Below are positions 1 to 11,134 of a stretch of 64,000 nt of DNA, one piece after another. Each line of letters starts with the position of its first letter. Within the stretch, counting starts at the first letter, position 1. Location: positions 682,001-746,000 of the forward strand of contig WTXI01000001.1 of NCBI GenBank assembly GCA_022376515.1, given 5' to 3'. The stretch is from Lactifluus volemus. Taxonomy: Eukaryota > Basidiomycota > Agaricomycetes > Russulales > Russulaceae. The translations under genes were made by a program, and so were the position numbers. Below the pieces are notes generated by a model that did not search any database, was not told the origin of the DNA, and saw only the letters and a program-made list of their open reading frames with translations.

Positions 1-120
1 CGTACTGTATCATAGTCACTTATTGTCATCTCAACCGGACTCGGACCGGGTTACCTAATTGTAGTGAATGATGCACTTAGTTGGCGTTCCGGTCTTGTCG
101 TTTCGTGTCGTCGTGAAAAG

Positions 121-1702
121 ATGTTCCGCGCCTCCCCTTGGATCACTTACGACCCTCCAGCAAGCGACAATCAGCCTCAGACCATGGACAACGATACAGA
201 AATGGATGCCCCCCAAATATCTACTTTACATGACGATGGCGAGAGCCCTCCGTCCAATGCGTCCCCAACACGCACTGGCAAGTTTCGCGTCAAGCTCCTC
301 GTAAACGAAGCAAAAGTCGGCACTAAGTTCATCACTTTTAACGGAGAAACGGGAGAGGAGGCGGGGATGGGCGAAGAGCCCGACGAGGATGAACCCGAGG
401 AAGACGAAGAGGACGAACTCATCGACGACGAAGAGGGAGGAGGCACTTCCACTCCCGCCACTTCTACCCCAGGTCCTGCTGCCACATCGTCCGTGAAATC
501 CGGCACGAAGCGTCCGGCAAAGACCAGGTCCTCCCAGGCGAGGCGCAAGGCTCGTCTTACTGCTCCCGGTGCTACTGCACCACCAGCCTCGGCATCATCA
601 GAGGCGCAACAACAAAGTAGTCCCCCGAAGGACGCCCACCAAGACGCACCTATGTCCGTCGAGCCGCCTCCGGCAGCGGCGGCCTCGCAGGATACTTCCG
701 CGTCTCCATCTGTCCCTCCTTCTAAAAAGAAGGCTGTTCCGAAGGGGACCACGGCCGCACAACGTGCGCCACGCAAATCCGCGACAAAGTAAGCCGGAAC
801 GCTTCTCCCCTTTGGCCAACCGCTGTACCCGTTATTTCTAAAAATTTATGCATCCATCCCCTGCTGCAGATCAAAGACAACAATGACAATGACGAGTGCT
901 GCGGCGGCCGCGACGGCGGCTGCAGCTGCAGCAGCTGCAACACCCCCTATCATCCCTTCCATCGAAGTGGCTGCTGATGGCAGCGAAGGTACCGAGTCGA
1001 ATCTTTTCTCATGATATTTTCCGTGTGCGGCTCAACCCCGGCGTCATGATAGGTCACACCGTCACCGTACCTTCCTCTCCCGCCCCGATCGATGCGCGCA
1101 CCCCCGAGCCAGAGTCAACCGGCGGTGTCGGCGCCACCACTACCACCGCCACCGCGCCCTCCGACCCGACATCCCTCTCCGCGCTCCACACCACCTCGGA
1201 GCCCACCACGACCCTCGAGGACCTCGACGGCGTCCCACACCCACGCTACCCTCTCCCAACAAAACCGTTCCAAGTCCAACCACCACCCAAGATCTCGACC
1301 GGCTACGCGACCGTCATCCCGCTCGACCGAACCAAGACCAAGCCGCGCCACTGGCGACTCGCCCATCGCGAGATTCGCGGTATCGCCGGAGGCCGTTGGT
1401 TCGCCCGCGCTTGGGTGGGAGAGAAGGACTCGGAGCTCGCCGTCGCGGCCGAGGCGGCGCTCGCATTGCCAAAACTGCCCGCCCTGTCCATCTCGGCACC
1501 CCTCGCCGGTGCGCGCACCCCGGGAAAGCGCAAGGCCAAGGCGGATGCCAACTCGACAGCCGCATCCTCGCGCTCGGTATCTCTCGCTCCAGAGGGCACT
1601 GCACCTGCCGCACCTTTACAACGATCCGCCACGAAAAAGTCTGCTTTGTCAACAACAGTGGCCACATCAGAAGTGGACATGGATATTGACCCCGTGTCAT
1701 GA
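121..1702 (+). CDS. IES4: INO80 chromatin-remodelling complex subunit Ies4-like
   Basis: Three exons fit: 121-788, 870-988 and 1053-1702, joined by GT-AG introns that keep frame. The protein has an N-terminal KFRVKLLV strand, a long Asp/Glu block (about residues 80-110), Ser/Thr/Ala/Lys-rich linkers and an Ala run. A C-terminal block reads YPLPTKPFQVQPPPKI, then PLDRTKTKPRHW and REIRGIAGGRWFARAWVG. That last block, a basic LDR...W segment followed by GxxW, resembles the conserved C-terminal region of fungal Ies4 (PF08193 family), a small nuclear INO80 subunit linked to checkpoint signalling. The start is uncertain: in-frame ATGs lie at 64, 121 and 184, and I chose 121. Low-complexity composition makes the identification moderate; another acidic nuclear protein is possible. 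Confidence 0.7.
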
Positions 1703-1949
1703 CTTGTACACTATTTGGTACGATTATATGATGGTCCTTGCCGTTGCTATCGCCACCGCCGTGTCACACACATCTCGCGTCGTTACCGCATCAGGCCCAT
1801 GACATAAATACTTTAAGAGAAAGCCTTTTGGAATAATCCACACAAACGGCGGGAGTAATGTAGTATATCTAGGACTTCACCGGGGTCTTGTTGTCTTTTT
1901 GCGCTGGGTGTGAAGGCCGATTAGTGGTGTGGCGGCCAACGAGGGGTAT

Positions 1950-4900
1950 TTAGGTTTTCGCACCCATGGTGATCCTGTCGCCCAGCGACAATGCTATGCC
2001 CTGCGTCTTGCTACGGATGCGCACGTGGCCAGTGATTGTACCCGTTTCCAAGCGTTCGATACTAAGGTTCGCAAGGGCATCCTCACCTTCAGGAGTTATG
2101 AGTGCGTGACCCAGGCCTAATAGTGAGAGTGAACGTACCAAATAGACTCCGTGCGTACATATTAGCCGACAAGAAATCAGAGTCGCCGGCCATAGCTCCT
2201 TCAGGGGTAAGGCAGGACATGTTTGTGGACTTCATGATGTGCTTCAAATATTCGCGTGGCCCACTGGCGAGAAAAAATGAGCCGGAAACGGAAAGTAATG
2301 TATGGAGTTCACATACGACATTGTCGTGGACACATTGACGCGGTTCTCCCATTCGAACTCGGTCCACATGTTGCGGAACTAAACGGTAACAAGGGAAAGT
2401 CAGTGTCCAGAGTGATGCAAAAGTGAATACCAAGCTTGCCTGTGCTTCTGTACAATACGCGGGTTTGATGTAGTCCATGATGTCAACGTGAATGTCGCTC
2501 AGGATGACGGCTTGCTCAGACAAATCCGGACCCTCCCACAGGATGCTTCCAAAAATCACCCCAGTCTCTGTCGATGAGACCTTGATGGTGGCTTTGATAC
2601 TCTGAAAGCCGTTCGGCGCAACGGTGTAGACTGTTGGACGTTCAACAATCTTGAGGTCTCCGAGAGTCGCAAAGTCCAAGCAGAGGTTTTGTAAGGTGTT
2701 GGAAGTTTGGTTGACCAGGAGGACGTCTGTTGATCGATTAATTATGTATGCGTAAAGACAGTACGGGTATGAAACGGACCAAGCATGATATCGAATCCGT
2801 GAACTTTGACATAAGCCTCAGCGTATATAGGGTCCGAGAAACCTATCAACCGTGAGGAGTATATCATAGTGATCGCCAAGAAGATATTTACCAGTCAGCT
2901 GTGAGATACGACTGAGGTTGGATATGAAGTCTTCGTGCATTTCTCCTGCCCCCGTCGCCCGTCCGACGTCTTCGTCATACTGTTAAATCCAGAGTGAAAT
3001 TTTAAAGCGGCTTGATTTGAGGATATACACACGTCGATCACGTCAGCCGTAGCTTTCTTTGTGAATTGCCTGAAAGTGAGCAAGTCGTCAATCTGCACCA
3101 CATCCTGTTTGCAGCCTCGAGTTCTCTCTTCTCTGCCGCCTTTTTCTGTGCTGATAGTCAGCTACCAAGAGAATTGCTTGAGAAGAAACAACCTCTTGGG
3201 CTGCGACCATCTTGAATACGCGGCTTTCGTGTCACTCAAGAAGACGTCATGTACGACGGGCTTGACCTCGAGCTCACTCAGTGTTTGGATGCAGTTCAGT
3301 ATCCGCTCGCTCGAATCCTCATCAATAGGAGCAGAGGAGAATTTAGACTGGCCGACGCGTATCGTGGATGTCATAATAAGCATGGCCTCGGCGCGAAGCG
3401 CGTTCGCCTTCTTCTTGTCAGATGAAAGATCCGAATATCGAAGCACGAGCTTGGTAAGTGCCGCAGCAAGGACTGAGCCGGTAAAGAAGTCACCGCCAAG
3501 AAGCAGGGCTAAGGTATGCCTAGGATCAGCTTGTACCACGGAGCTGAAGAGACAAAAACAAACCCCGTAATGGAGGCTTGTTAGCCGATTTGACCGCCTC
3601 CAGTCGGGCGGAAGTCGTGCTCGAAAAAGCGGTTTCTGTGGCATACGTGCCGTCGGCAAGAACCTTTGGTTTAATCGTGCTGCTTTCCTTCTTATCATCT
3701 CCATTCTTCCTCTCTTCATCTTCGACGCCAGTTTCATCGAGAAGCCGCTGCTCTGCAGCAAGAATAGGGATCTCCCCTAGGACTTTTCGTACCTCCACGA
3801 GTGTATCAACAATCTCATCTGCGCTCTCGACATACTCCCCGAGGATCCAAAGGATGCCACGGTAAACCTTTCCCGACCGGATCTCTGGCAGAGTACGGAT
3901 TAGGTGTTCAGTGATTGAAGGTCGCAGCGCCGGGAATTTCTCAACCACCTCGCTGAGATATGATATCAGATTCTCGGAAGTAGCAAAAATACTTGTTGAA
4001 AGGACGCTCACCGAACAAAGGCGACCACATCCAGAGCTGAAGGGTTGTTGGAATCGCCCAAGAATTCCATAAGCGCATGTACCACGCTGGCGGCAACTTC
4101 TGAAAATTTCACGGCACACACGTGAATGGACTGAATCAAGAGCTGACGATACTCCGGAGCCTGCACAAGATTAATGCCATACACGGGGAAGGATCCATTT
4201 GGGATCTCAGTACCTTCTCGTAATCCTGGTCTTGGGTCCTCTGTAGCTGCTTCTTGAAAAACGACACCACATCTTCCACATTTCGACTGGAAGTCATGCT
4301 TAGGGCGATACTGGTAGCCTTTCGGCGTACTTCAATGTCAGCGCTACACGAGTGTGAGTCTGTGGATATAACTGCTGATACGCGAATATACCTAGAGAGA
4401 ACTTGGAGCACGTCCATAATGAGGTTGTCAAACATATGTCCATGTTTGGAGCGCAAGGTGTCAAGCCGATCAAGAACTATGAGTTTAACATTGTTGTCAG
4501 ACTCCTTCAGGACGAGGTTGATGAAAGTAGTCGCGGCAGCTGCCACTCAACAATCAGTTGCGACCGTCGACATGGCCCTAATGCACAAACCTTTAACTGC
4601 GGCCGTATGCTGAGTCAGACTGGTGAGGGTTGTGGCCGCCTCATACTGCACTGCATGAGAAGATGCGTTCAAAAGTTCGAAAATGCAACGAATCCATCTC
4701 GCCTGGGTGTAGATGCTCTCATTAGACTTTCCAACAAGAACCAAGTGGGACACGTAGGTCACTCACCCGATGAGTCGAATCATTCTTGCAGTCTAAGCGG
4801 ATCACGTCTATAATCGCCATTTGCAGCAACTCATCGAGGTTCCCAATTTGATCATGTACTTGCGCTACGTACTCGACAGCCTTTGGCATAGCGCAGTTTG

Positions 4901-5659
4901 CGAGGAATACGAACGCGTTGCGCTTGCATGTAGCGTCAGATTCGGCAGCCAGGAACGTTTGAATGAGCTCCGGCGCATCCGGAACCAGGTGTTCGTACTC
5001 TCGGAAAATGGAATATATCGCGAAAACGGCGTTTTTCCGAACGTAAGAATGTCGGTGTTCAAGACACGACCTGCAGATGGGAATCAGAGGCTCAAGCAGT
5101 TCCTGGTCTCTTGAAATTTTTTGAAGGAAGCGAAGGGTCGCGCCACGGATGTATTCATTGGGATGTTGCTGGTTCACAAGGATCAGAAGCGCGACAAGCG
5201 AGAGGAGCAGCGACGCACAAGATCATTCCGGATGGCATTCCTGAAGCCAACGTGCAAAAGCGTTAGGGAACTCGTTCTAGGCTTTCTCGAGATAAGGGCT
5301 CACACGACGAGAATCATCTCTTGTTTCAATTTCCCATTTTCGTCGTACTTGGGCAAACTTCCCAGTAAAAATGTAATAATTTCTTTAGCTGCTTGTTGCG
5401 CGACGGCAAACAGTATTGGATTATAGGCATGAGTAATTGGGGCTAACAATATATATCTCAGCACATTTGTTGAGCGGGCATAATCACTCTGACATACTTG
5501 TGAGTTCCCATTGATCGTGAGGACTATTATTTTACGCAATGTGTCGATTTTGACCTCGTCGGAGCCTTTTTGAAGCGCATTGCGTAGATCTTGGGTGGAC
5601 GGTGCCTCTGAACTGTCCTCGTACACAACAGTATAACATGTCGCCTCTTGACTTGACAT
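1950..5659 (-). CDS. SEC26: Coatomer subunit beta (beta-COP)
   Basis: This subunit of the COPI coat acts in Golgi-to-ER and intra-Golgi vesicle budding. The N terminus ([19 protein letters not shown], then [11 protein letters not shown]) and the adaptin-like HEAT repeats ([37 protein letters not shown]) are diagnostic, and the C terminus ends [18 protein letters not shown], as in the coatomer beta appendage. The gene has many short introns and full family length. After the second exon the reading frame appears to lose one base near 5349-5355, between the segments HFYWEVCP and [10 protein letters not shown]. Its start lies 110 bases from the start of the divergent CstF64-like gene. Identification is essentially certain. 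Confidence 0.97.
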
Positions 5660-5769
5660 GACTGGGGTATGTGGAGATGTGTGGACAGAAAAGCTGAGAC
5701 GGAAGAACAAGTGATTGAGAGGCGTGACACGTGGGTGTCAAAAGTCGACTTTACAGTAACCAACAAGAA

Positions 5770-6565
5770 ATGTCATCCACGATTCAGCTACAGGAAGACA
5801 ACCTCATAGACCTCCTTTTACAACTCAAGGTAAGTACACTGATTCTCTCTAGAGAGAGCTATCATATCTTACCCGTCCCAGAAAACTGCACCAGATCAAG
5901 CAAAAGCATTTCTCATTTCTCAACCTCAGATTGCGTATGCACTCGTCGCTCTCATGGTGAAAATCGGCGCAGTCGACATTCCAATATTTCAGGTTTTGCT
6001 TACCTCCCTTTACCCCGCTCGACATCTCACTCCTCTGTTTCAGCAAACTTTAGCTACGTTTGCCCCTCAGCAAAATGGCGTACAAACACCATCATTGTCG
6101 GCAGTCCCTCCCCACCTGCAATCTCAGAGTTCGCGCAGTGGCACTCCACAGTTCTCGACACCTCCACCTGGAGCATTCCCTATCGGTGCACCGCGTAGCG
6201 GGCCAACTGCATCTGGATATCCACCGCAATACATCGCGGGATCTGGGGGCCACCAATTACCTACAGGTCATTATAGTACGCCCCAACCTCAGCAGACCGC
6301 GAGCCAACCCATACCGGCAGCGCTAGCTGCCATACCAGAAAACCAGCGAGTGAGTAGTTGGTTTGCGTTTAGAAGACTGACGTCGAATTGGGTGAGCAGG
6401 AAGTCGTTCTTAAGCTGATCAACCTGAGACCCGAGGAGATCGCTATGCTACCCCCAACAGAACGCGCCAGCGTCTTACAATTGGTGCGTCTCGGCCCATC
6501 ATGCATCATGCGTCATGTGGGAGGTTGACTTGATTTCCCAGCGCGCATCGTTAGGTATTCATTGA
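5770..6565 (+). CDS. CstF64/Rna15 hinge plus C-terminal domain protein lacking an RRM
   Basis: Five exons (5770-5829, 5882-5992, 6044-6349, 6400-6483, 6542-6565) give about 194 residues. Residues 1-57 form a hinge domain: LIDLLLQLK, KTAPDQAKAFLISQPQIAYA, LVALMVKIGAVDIPIFQ. In CstF64/Rna15 this domain binds CstF77/Rna14 or symplekin. A Pro/Gln/Ser/Gly linker follows. The end (VVLKLINLRPEEIAMLPPTE, RASVLQL) matches the small helical C-terminal domain that contacts Pcf11. Normal CstF64 begins with an RNA-recognition motif. None is present, and the divergent SEC26 start only 110 bases upstream leaves no room for one. The likely role is in mRNA 3'-end processing, as a scaffold or competitor; that role is inferred. 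Confidence 0.85.
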
Positions 6566-6646
6566 CACATCCCGTTATTCTGCTTCTCCTTGCACATAGT
6601 TTGTGTAGACTCGCATGTATTCCAGTGCTGTATAAATATCCGCCAG

Positions 6647-7040
6647 CTAGTTTACGGAGACTCCTTTGAGTGGTAATTCTGCTTTTGCCTGAGATATTTC
6701 CTTGTGAGGTATCAAGTAAATTTGGCATTTCTCAATGGATGAATGCCCAACTTACACTCCACAACTCATTATATGCATCTGTGCATTCACAGAACGCGTA
6801 AAGGCCATGTCCGAGCGACCAGAGTGCGTACGAGCCAAACGAAATCAGTAGCCACCATGGTAACTGGACGTGAGCTCGGTGTCAGTGTCGAGGGCGGTGT
6901 AAAAGATGACAGACCACTGGTAGTATTTGTTCGGCATGCTCTTCCGCGAGGAAGGGAACCGGGATGTATGCGAAGAGGGTGAGGAAATATGCGATAGAGA
7001 GGATTGCTGACCACAGGGCAACGCGCTTTGCACGCGTCAT
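6647..7040 (-). CDS. DPM3: Dolichol-phosphate mannosyltransferase subunit 3
   Basis: Three exons (7040-6915, 6863-6756, 6700-6647) encode 95 residues, the usual DPM3 length. Two N-terminal membrane segments (ALWSAILSIAYFLTLFAYI and LPWWLLISFGSYALWSLGHG) precede a cytosolic coiled tail, YNELWSEISQAKAELPLKGV. The tail matches the EIxxAKxxLxxKGV ending of DPM3, which tethers the Dpm1 catalytic subunit. The complex makes dolichol-phosphate-mannose at the ER membrane for N-glycans, O-mannosylation and GPI anchors. The stop is 81 bases from the convergent CstF64-like gene. The start is 70 bases from the divergent fucosyltransferase-like gene. Confidence 0.9.
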
Positions 7041-7110
7041 TTGTTGGTAGTGACGGTAACGAAAAGAGTTTGAGGCAGAATATTGATGAACGCTCTACCC
7101 TCTCTTCTGT

Positions 7111-9235
7111 ATGCCGCCTCGTCTCAAACACATCCCCAGTGCGTCGGTCCAGCTCACACCCGCCGTGCTCACGCCTAGAACACCTCATTCCCGTGCTGGC
7201 CGCGCGGAAGAGGTTTTCACCAAGTCTGAATTGGAACAAATCGGTGATGACGACGACCACGATTCGGAGCACCCACACCAACAGCAGACCGTGCCGCTAC
7301 TCACCTCTTCCACGAGTGAAAACTTTCCACCCCTGGGTTATCGGGCTAGAGGTGATGACTACGACGAACGAGAAAAACGAACCGCTGGTCGACATGGCCA
7401 TAGCGTTTTACGATGTCTCATCGCAAAGCCAGGTCTTATTCTTGGATCGGCACTGGCTGTTGTTCTCTTCCTATCCATCGTCCTTTCATATCAACGCCCC
7501 GACATCCTCCTCTCAGCCATTAGTGCAAATGAAACGTCGCAATCGTCCACTCCTACTCCTACTCCTACTCCAATACAAGACGACGTCTCACCACCTATAA
7601 ACCCCGAAAATATTATCTCATACGAGAACTATACGCACTTCCCCCTAGACCCTCTGGAATACAGGGAAGAGTGCCACAAGATCGTGGGATATATTATGGG
7701 CCCGATGGAGTACTGGTCAGGGGAGCAAGACGTTGTCCATCCTGATGAATTCAAATCAGGAAAGCATCCTGCTGAAGGGGGATTTGCAGCAAAACGATCA
7801 CCTACATGTTGGATGGCCACGTTGGTCTATTGGCCGATCTCGCTCTCATGGCACAGGTTGCAGGACTGGCACGGCTGGTAAGTGGTCTTGGTCGCTTCTC
7901 ACTGTAGTGTATGCTCACACTCGAACGTGCAGGTGAACAGGACTTTCCTCATTGACGATACATATTGGAACCGCGGAAAGTTTGTAACCCGTTCTTAAGC
8001 ACAGCATGCACCAATTGAACTTGACTGAAGATGGACAGACCACTTCCAGATGTTCGTGTGCGCCAACCAGGGCCTGAGCCTGGTTGCCGTGCACCGCCTG
8101 CGGAAGGTAAATTCAAGTTCCCAATTGGAAAGCACACGCGAGTACTGACTCCAGGACCTAAATGCCAGAACTAGTCGCATGCCCGAAAAACGCCAGGTGA
8201 GAGACAATGTCTTGTTGATGATGATGAGCTGATGTGACCCAGACACTGGGTGCGCTGTTTGACTTGATGAGTGTAGGCAGCTATTCCTGACAATTTCTTA
8301 CATCTAGATCATTAATTCGCAGACAGCGAAATATCACCTCGGCCATGACTTCTCGGACGAGTTCGAGGATCCGTATGCTTTCCCGGCCTTACAGCGGTCC
8401 ACCCGGTTGATGACACTTTGACGTAGATATGGCCATCAATTGAATCGTCTTCGAGACATCTACAATCGAGCACAGGTGTCTCTGACAGAGACCATCCACC
8501 CAAACGAAGCAACATCGGCTCTCATTAGCTCTGCTAGATCAGAACTAGCATCGTTCCTTGGTCTTGATTCGAATGATATTACTGATCAGTACCAGAGTAT
8601 CCACGTTCGTCGTGGAGACGGCAAGGGTTCATCATGGAAATATCACAACAAGAATGTTGCGATTGAAGAATACGTCACCGCCGGGAAGGCCACGTGGACC
8701 AGGCTGTTCCGTTCTTCAGGAAACCCTGCGCCGTTGTCTATATATTTGGCGTCCGATGACCCCAGTGTTTTCGAAACACTTAGGTCTGAGTTTGGGCCCG
8801 AGTCGAGGATATTTTCTCTTGCAGAGAGCGAAAACCCGGACCTCCAAAAGATTGCGAGTCCTGCGCCCTATTTCCAGGGCGAGTTTTCTGCCCTTCCCGA
8901 AGCGGACAGAGTGGAACTCACCAAGGGCATGATTGTGGATTTCGCTCTGCTTTCTGGCCTATGGGCTGAGCATGATGACCTGAAGCCCGGTGCAGTGATC
9001 TGTGGCATCCAGTACGCCGCTTTCTTTCTCTGCTTGACTATTGGAGTTGTTGAACCCGTTACCCAGATCCAATGTCTGTAAAATGGCTGCTGTCGCGTTG
9101 GGCTGGGACCGCGCCTTTGGTTATGGATTCAGGGACGACTCTATTGGTGATGTGAATCAGGAGCATGCTCATTGGATAGAGGTGGATGAGAAGGGGAGTT
9201 TAGCTCCCCCTTGGAGGGCATTCCAGTTGTTCTAG
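7111..9235 (+). CDS. Fucosyltransferase-like type II membrane glycosyltransferase, with two apparent frame breaks
   Basis: The protein has an acidic cytosolic N terminus, one membrane anchor (GLILGSALAVVLFLSIVLSY, about residues 110-130) and a Thr/Pro stem repeat. The luminal catalytic region carries TYMLDGHVGLLADLALMAQ, FLIDDTYWNRGKWTDHFQ, IHVRRGDGKGS, LSIYLASDDPSVFE and SNVCKMAAVALGWD. The HVRRGDK-like and SNVCR-like motifs are shared with alpha-1,6-fucosyltransferase/NodZ-type enzymes, so a Golgi GDP-fucose enzyme is inferred. Exons after the first include 7933-7979, 8031-8106, 8169-8196, a 7-base exon 8243-8249, 8308-8372, 8427-9011 and 9067-9235. One base appears missing at the G run 7777-7781 and one at 8047-8050. 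Similarity continues across both breaks, so an assembly error is more likely than a pseudogene. Confidence 0.75.
7549..7572 (+). repeat. Tandem hexanucleotide ACTCCT repeat coding Thr-Pro
   Basis: About four tandem ACTCCT units encode a Thr-Pro stretch in the stem region of the fucosyltransferase-like protein, a likely O-glycosylated spacer. Confidence 0.75.
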
Positions 9236-9374
9236 ATCTCGAATATAATACAACGACAGTGCAACGGGACCCATCTAAAATGTATTCCTTATTGATTTCT
9301 GAAAACTGGTCTCTGCAAAAACTCGATAGGGAACAAAATTCTATTCGTGAGCGTCGCGACGGACCTCCGTTGCT

Positions 9375-9896
9375 TTACATTTGACCCTCAATCATTAAGT
9401 CGTATACCGTTATTCGCCCAAAAAAGTCTGAGCTCGCTTCGAAAACGAGCTTTATACCTTTCACCGGCTCCTCCACAGCAAGATCAAACACCTGCGCACG
9501 ATTCACATCCTCAGGGTAGATCCGCGTAAGTTCTTGCCAGCTAGAGGTATCTTGACATTGGGTGGCCACGATACATGTAGTGCCAACGAAACCTCCTTGA
9601 AAAGTCAACGAAATGCGCCTTGGAGTGACTGTAGATGGAAACACCAGTTGGATATATTGTGGTAGACCCTAGATGACATCTTGAGATAAGCGGTGGAGTG
9701 AAGCACGTAAAACAACCTGTTGAGAAGTCCAGCAGGTCTCTGAGCTGCCATCGACGAGACAGGATTTTCCCAGGGACTTATCCAAGGTGGAACTGACCCT
9801 AGGGAATCGGGGGAGATGAAATTGGTGTAAAGTGGTGTGCAAAAGTAGGGAAACGTACTTGATCCGGGTGTCCGGGGTAATGAGTCGGGTCAACAT
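9375..9896 (-). CDS. NR2C2AP: Nuclear receptor 2C2-associated protein (NR2C2AP) homologue
   Basis: Three exons give about 135 residues. The N terminus (TPDTRIK, VSSTLDKSLGKSCLVDGSSE, TCWTSQQ) is followed by GLPQYIQLVF, RRISLTFQGGFVG, a ELTRIYPEDVN motif and the ending FEASSDFFGRITVYDLMIEG. These match the small beta-sandwich, F5/8-type discoidin-like fold of animal NR2C2AP/TRA16, including CWNS-like and DATDFFGR-like signatures. In animals it represses TR4 nuclear receptor activity. Fungi lack such receptors, so its role here is unknown and may be generic adhesion or ligand binding. The ATG at 9896 is only 15 bases from the divergent phosphatase ATG at 9912. Confidence 0.9.
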
Positions 9897-9911
9897 CGCT
9901 TGTCGTCTGCC

Positions 9912-11021
9912 ATGTCCCCACCTCCTGTGCCATCATGGCTCCAAAAGCTTACAACGAGGAACACATTACCTACCTCTGGCGGATACTCGCAGATCGCGAG
10001 CGCTCCCGTATCGGAATCAGGTTGTTATCAGCTTGCCATAGTCGCGCTCAGCAACATCCTTCAGCGCACAAGCTCACATCGCAGATCAATACTCTATCTC
10101 CGTCGGTTGTTCTCCAGAAAACCATCTCTATAATCGATATGCGACGTCATACCGTATGATCGTACGAGAGTAGACGCAGGTGGTCGCTACTTTAACGCGA
10201 ATTGGGTGCGGGAGCTCGCTGGTGGTCGTTGGACCATCGCCACACAGGCCCCACTTCCCCACACCGCTCACGAGTTTCTCAGCCTCATCGCTGGGATCCA
10301 ACCCCCCTCGGCCCACCCGAGGAACCTAGTCTCAAATTTCGCGCGTGCGTACGGCCGTACAACTGACGCGAAACTTTGAGTCAGGGAGGCAAAAGGCTCA
10401 TCCCTATTTTCCTCACGAACCTGGCGAGTCCAGGATCTTTCAGCCCCCTCGGGAGACGTCGTTGCCATCACTCAAGGTTACACTAATCAAGAGCGAAGTG
10501 ATAGAAAGCGCGCTATGTGTGGCAAGTACCGTATCTATTACCCCGATCGTGGATGGAAAACCGAGGTCCACAGTCATTTTTCGACATCTCCTGTACGGGC
10601 CTGGCCAGACTTTGGTATACCGGAACCAAAGGATCGTATGGGCCTTTTGAATTTCATTAGGCTCGTGGACCGCACGAACAGGGACTTGGACGGCCTGGAG
10701 ACAGCGGCTGATGTCGAACCACCTATCATGGCGCACTGTTCGGCGGGGGTGGGCCGTACAGGGTGTTTCATCGCGCTCTGCTCGCTTCTGCGTAGCAACG
10801 GCCTCTTGTCTCCTTCCAACTCTGAGCGAGCCCCAATCCGCCCCGCAGCGCTACCGCAGTCCCCGTTAGGCCCGCTTCCCGAGTCCATTAATTGGGATGA
10901 GGTAGGTCAAGAGATTGATTCGCTGCGTGAGCAGCGTCCTGGAATGGGGCAGGGTGCGGAACAGGCGGTGTTTGTGTATGAGATGTTGATGGCAGCTTTT
11001 TTGACGAAAGACGGACCGTGA
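9912..11021 (+). CDS. Protein tyrosine phosphatase, with several apparent frame breaks
   Basis: The PTP signature HCSAGVGRTG is intact near 10734-10763, preceded by the WPD-loop motif WPDFGIPEP. Upstream are NRYADVIPYDRTRV, NANWVRELAGGRW, IATQAPLPHTAHEF and RTAVQLTRNFESGRQKAHPY, and the end carries LREQRPGM. This is a classical cysteine-dependent phosphatase related to fungal Pyp/Ptp proteins that dephosphorylate MAP kinases and other targets; the substrate is not visible here. The start at 9912 (MSPPPVPSWLQK) fits fungal relatives. Single bases appear missing at 9943-9948, 10141-10144 and 10597-10599, and another shift lies between about 10300 and 10345. The catalytic half is otherwise normal. 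Confidence 0.85.
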
Positions 11022-11134
11022 TATTGATCGAATGTTCGTTAGTTGTGCTTTACTGTAAATCGTTCCGTGGGAAAATAAAGATTTGCGCTGTAGCAACCTG
11101 TTTCTTTGCCCTCTCCTTTCTCGCGTTTCCCTCC

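Noticed and set aside
177..776. Long minus-strand open frame opposite the Ies4-like gene
   Set aside because: It is Ser/Gly-rich antisense of an Asp/Glu/Ala-rich coding region, with no motif or supporting splice sites.
6513..6728. Single open frame reading MPNLLDTSQGN on the minus strand
   Set aside because: It covers the DPM3 3' exon in the wrong frame; proper splicing gives a convincing DPM3 instead.
7111..9235. Calling the fucosyltransferase-like gene a pseudogene
   Set aside because: All splice sites and motifs look intact and the only damage is two single-base losses of the kind also seen in essential genes, so a sequence error is the simpler reading.
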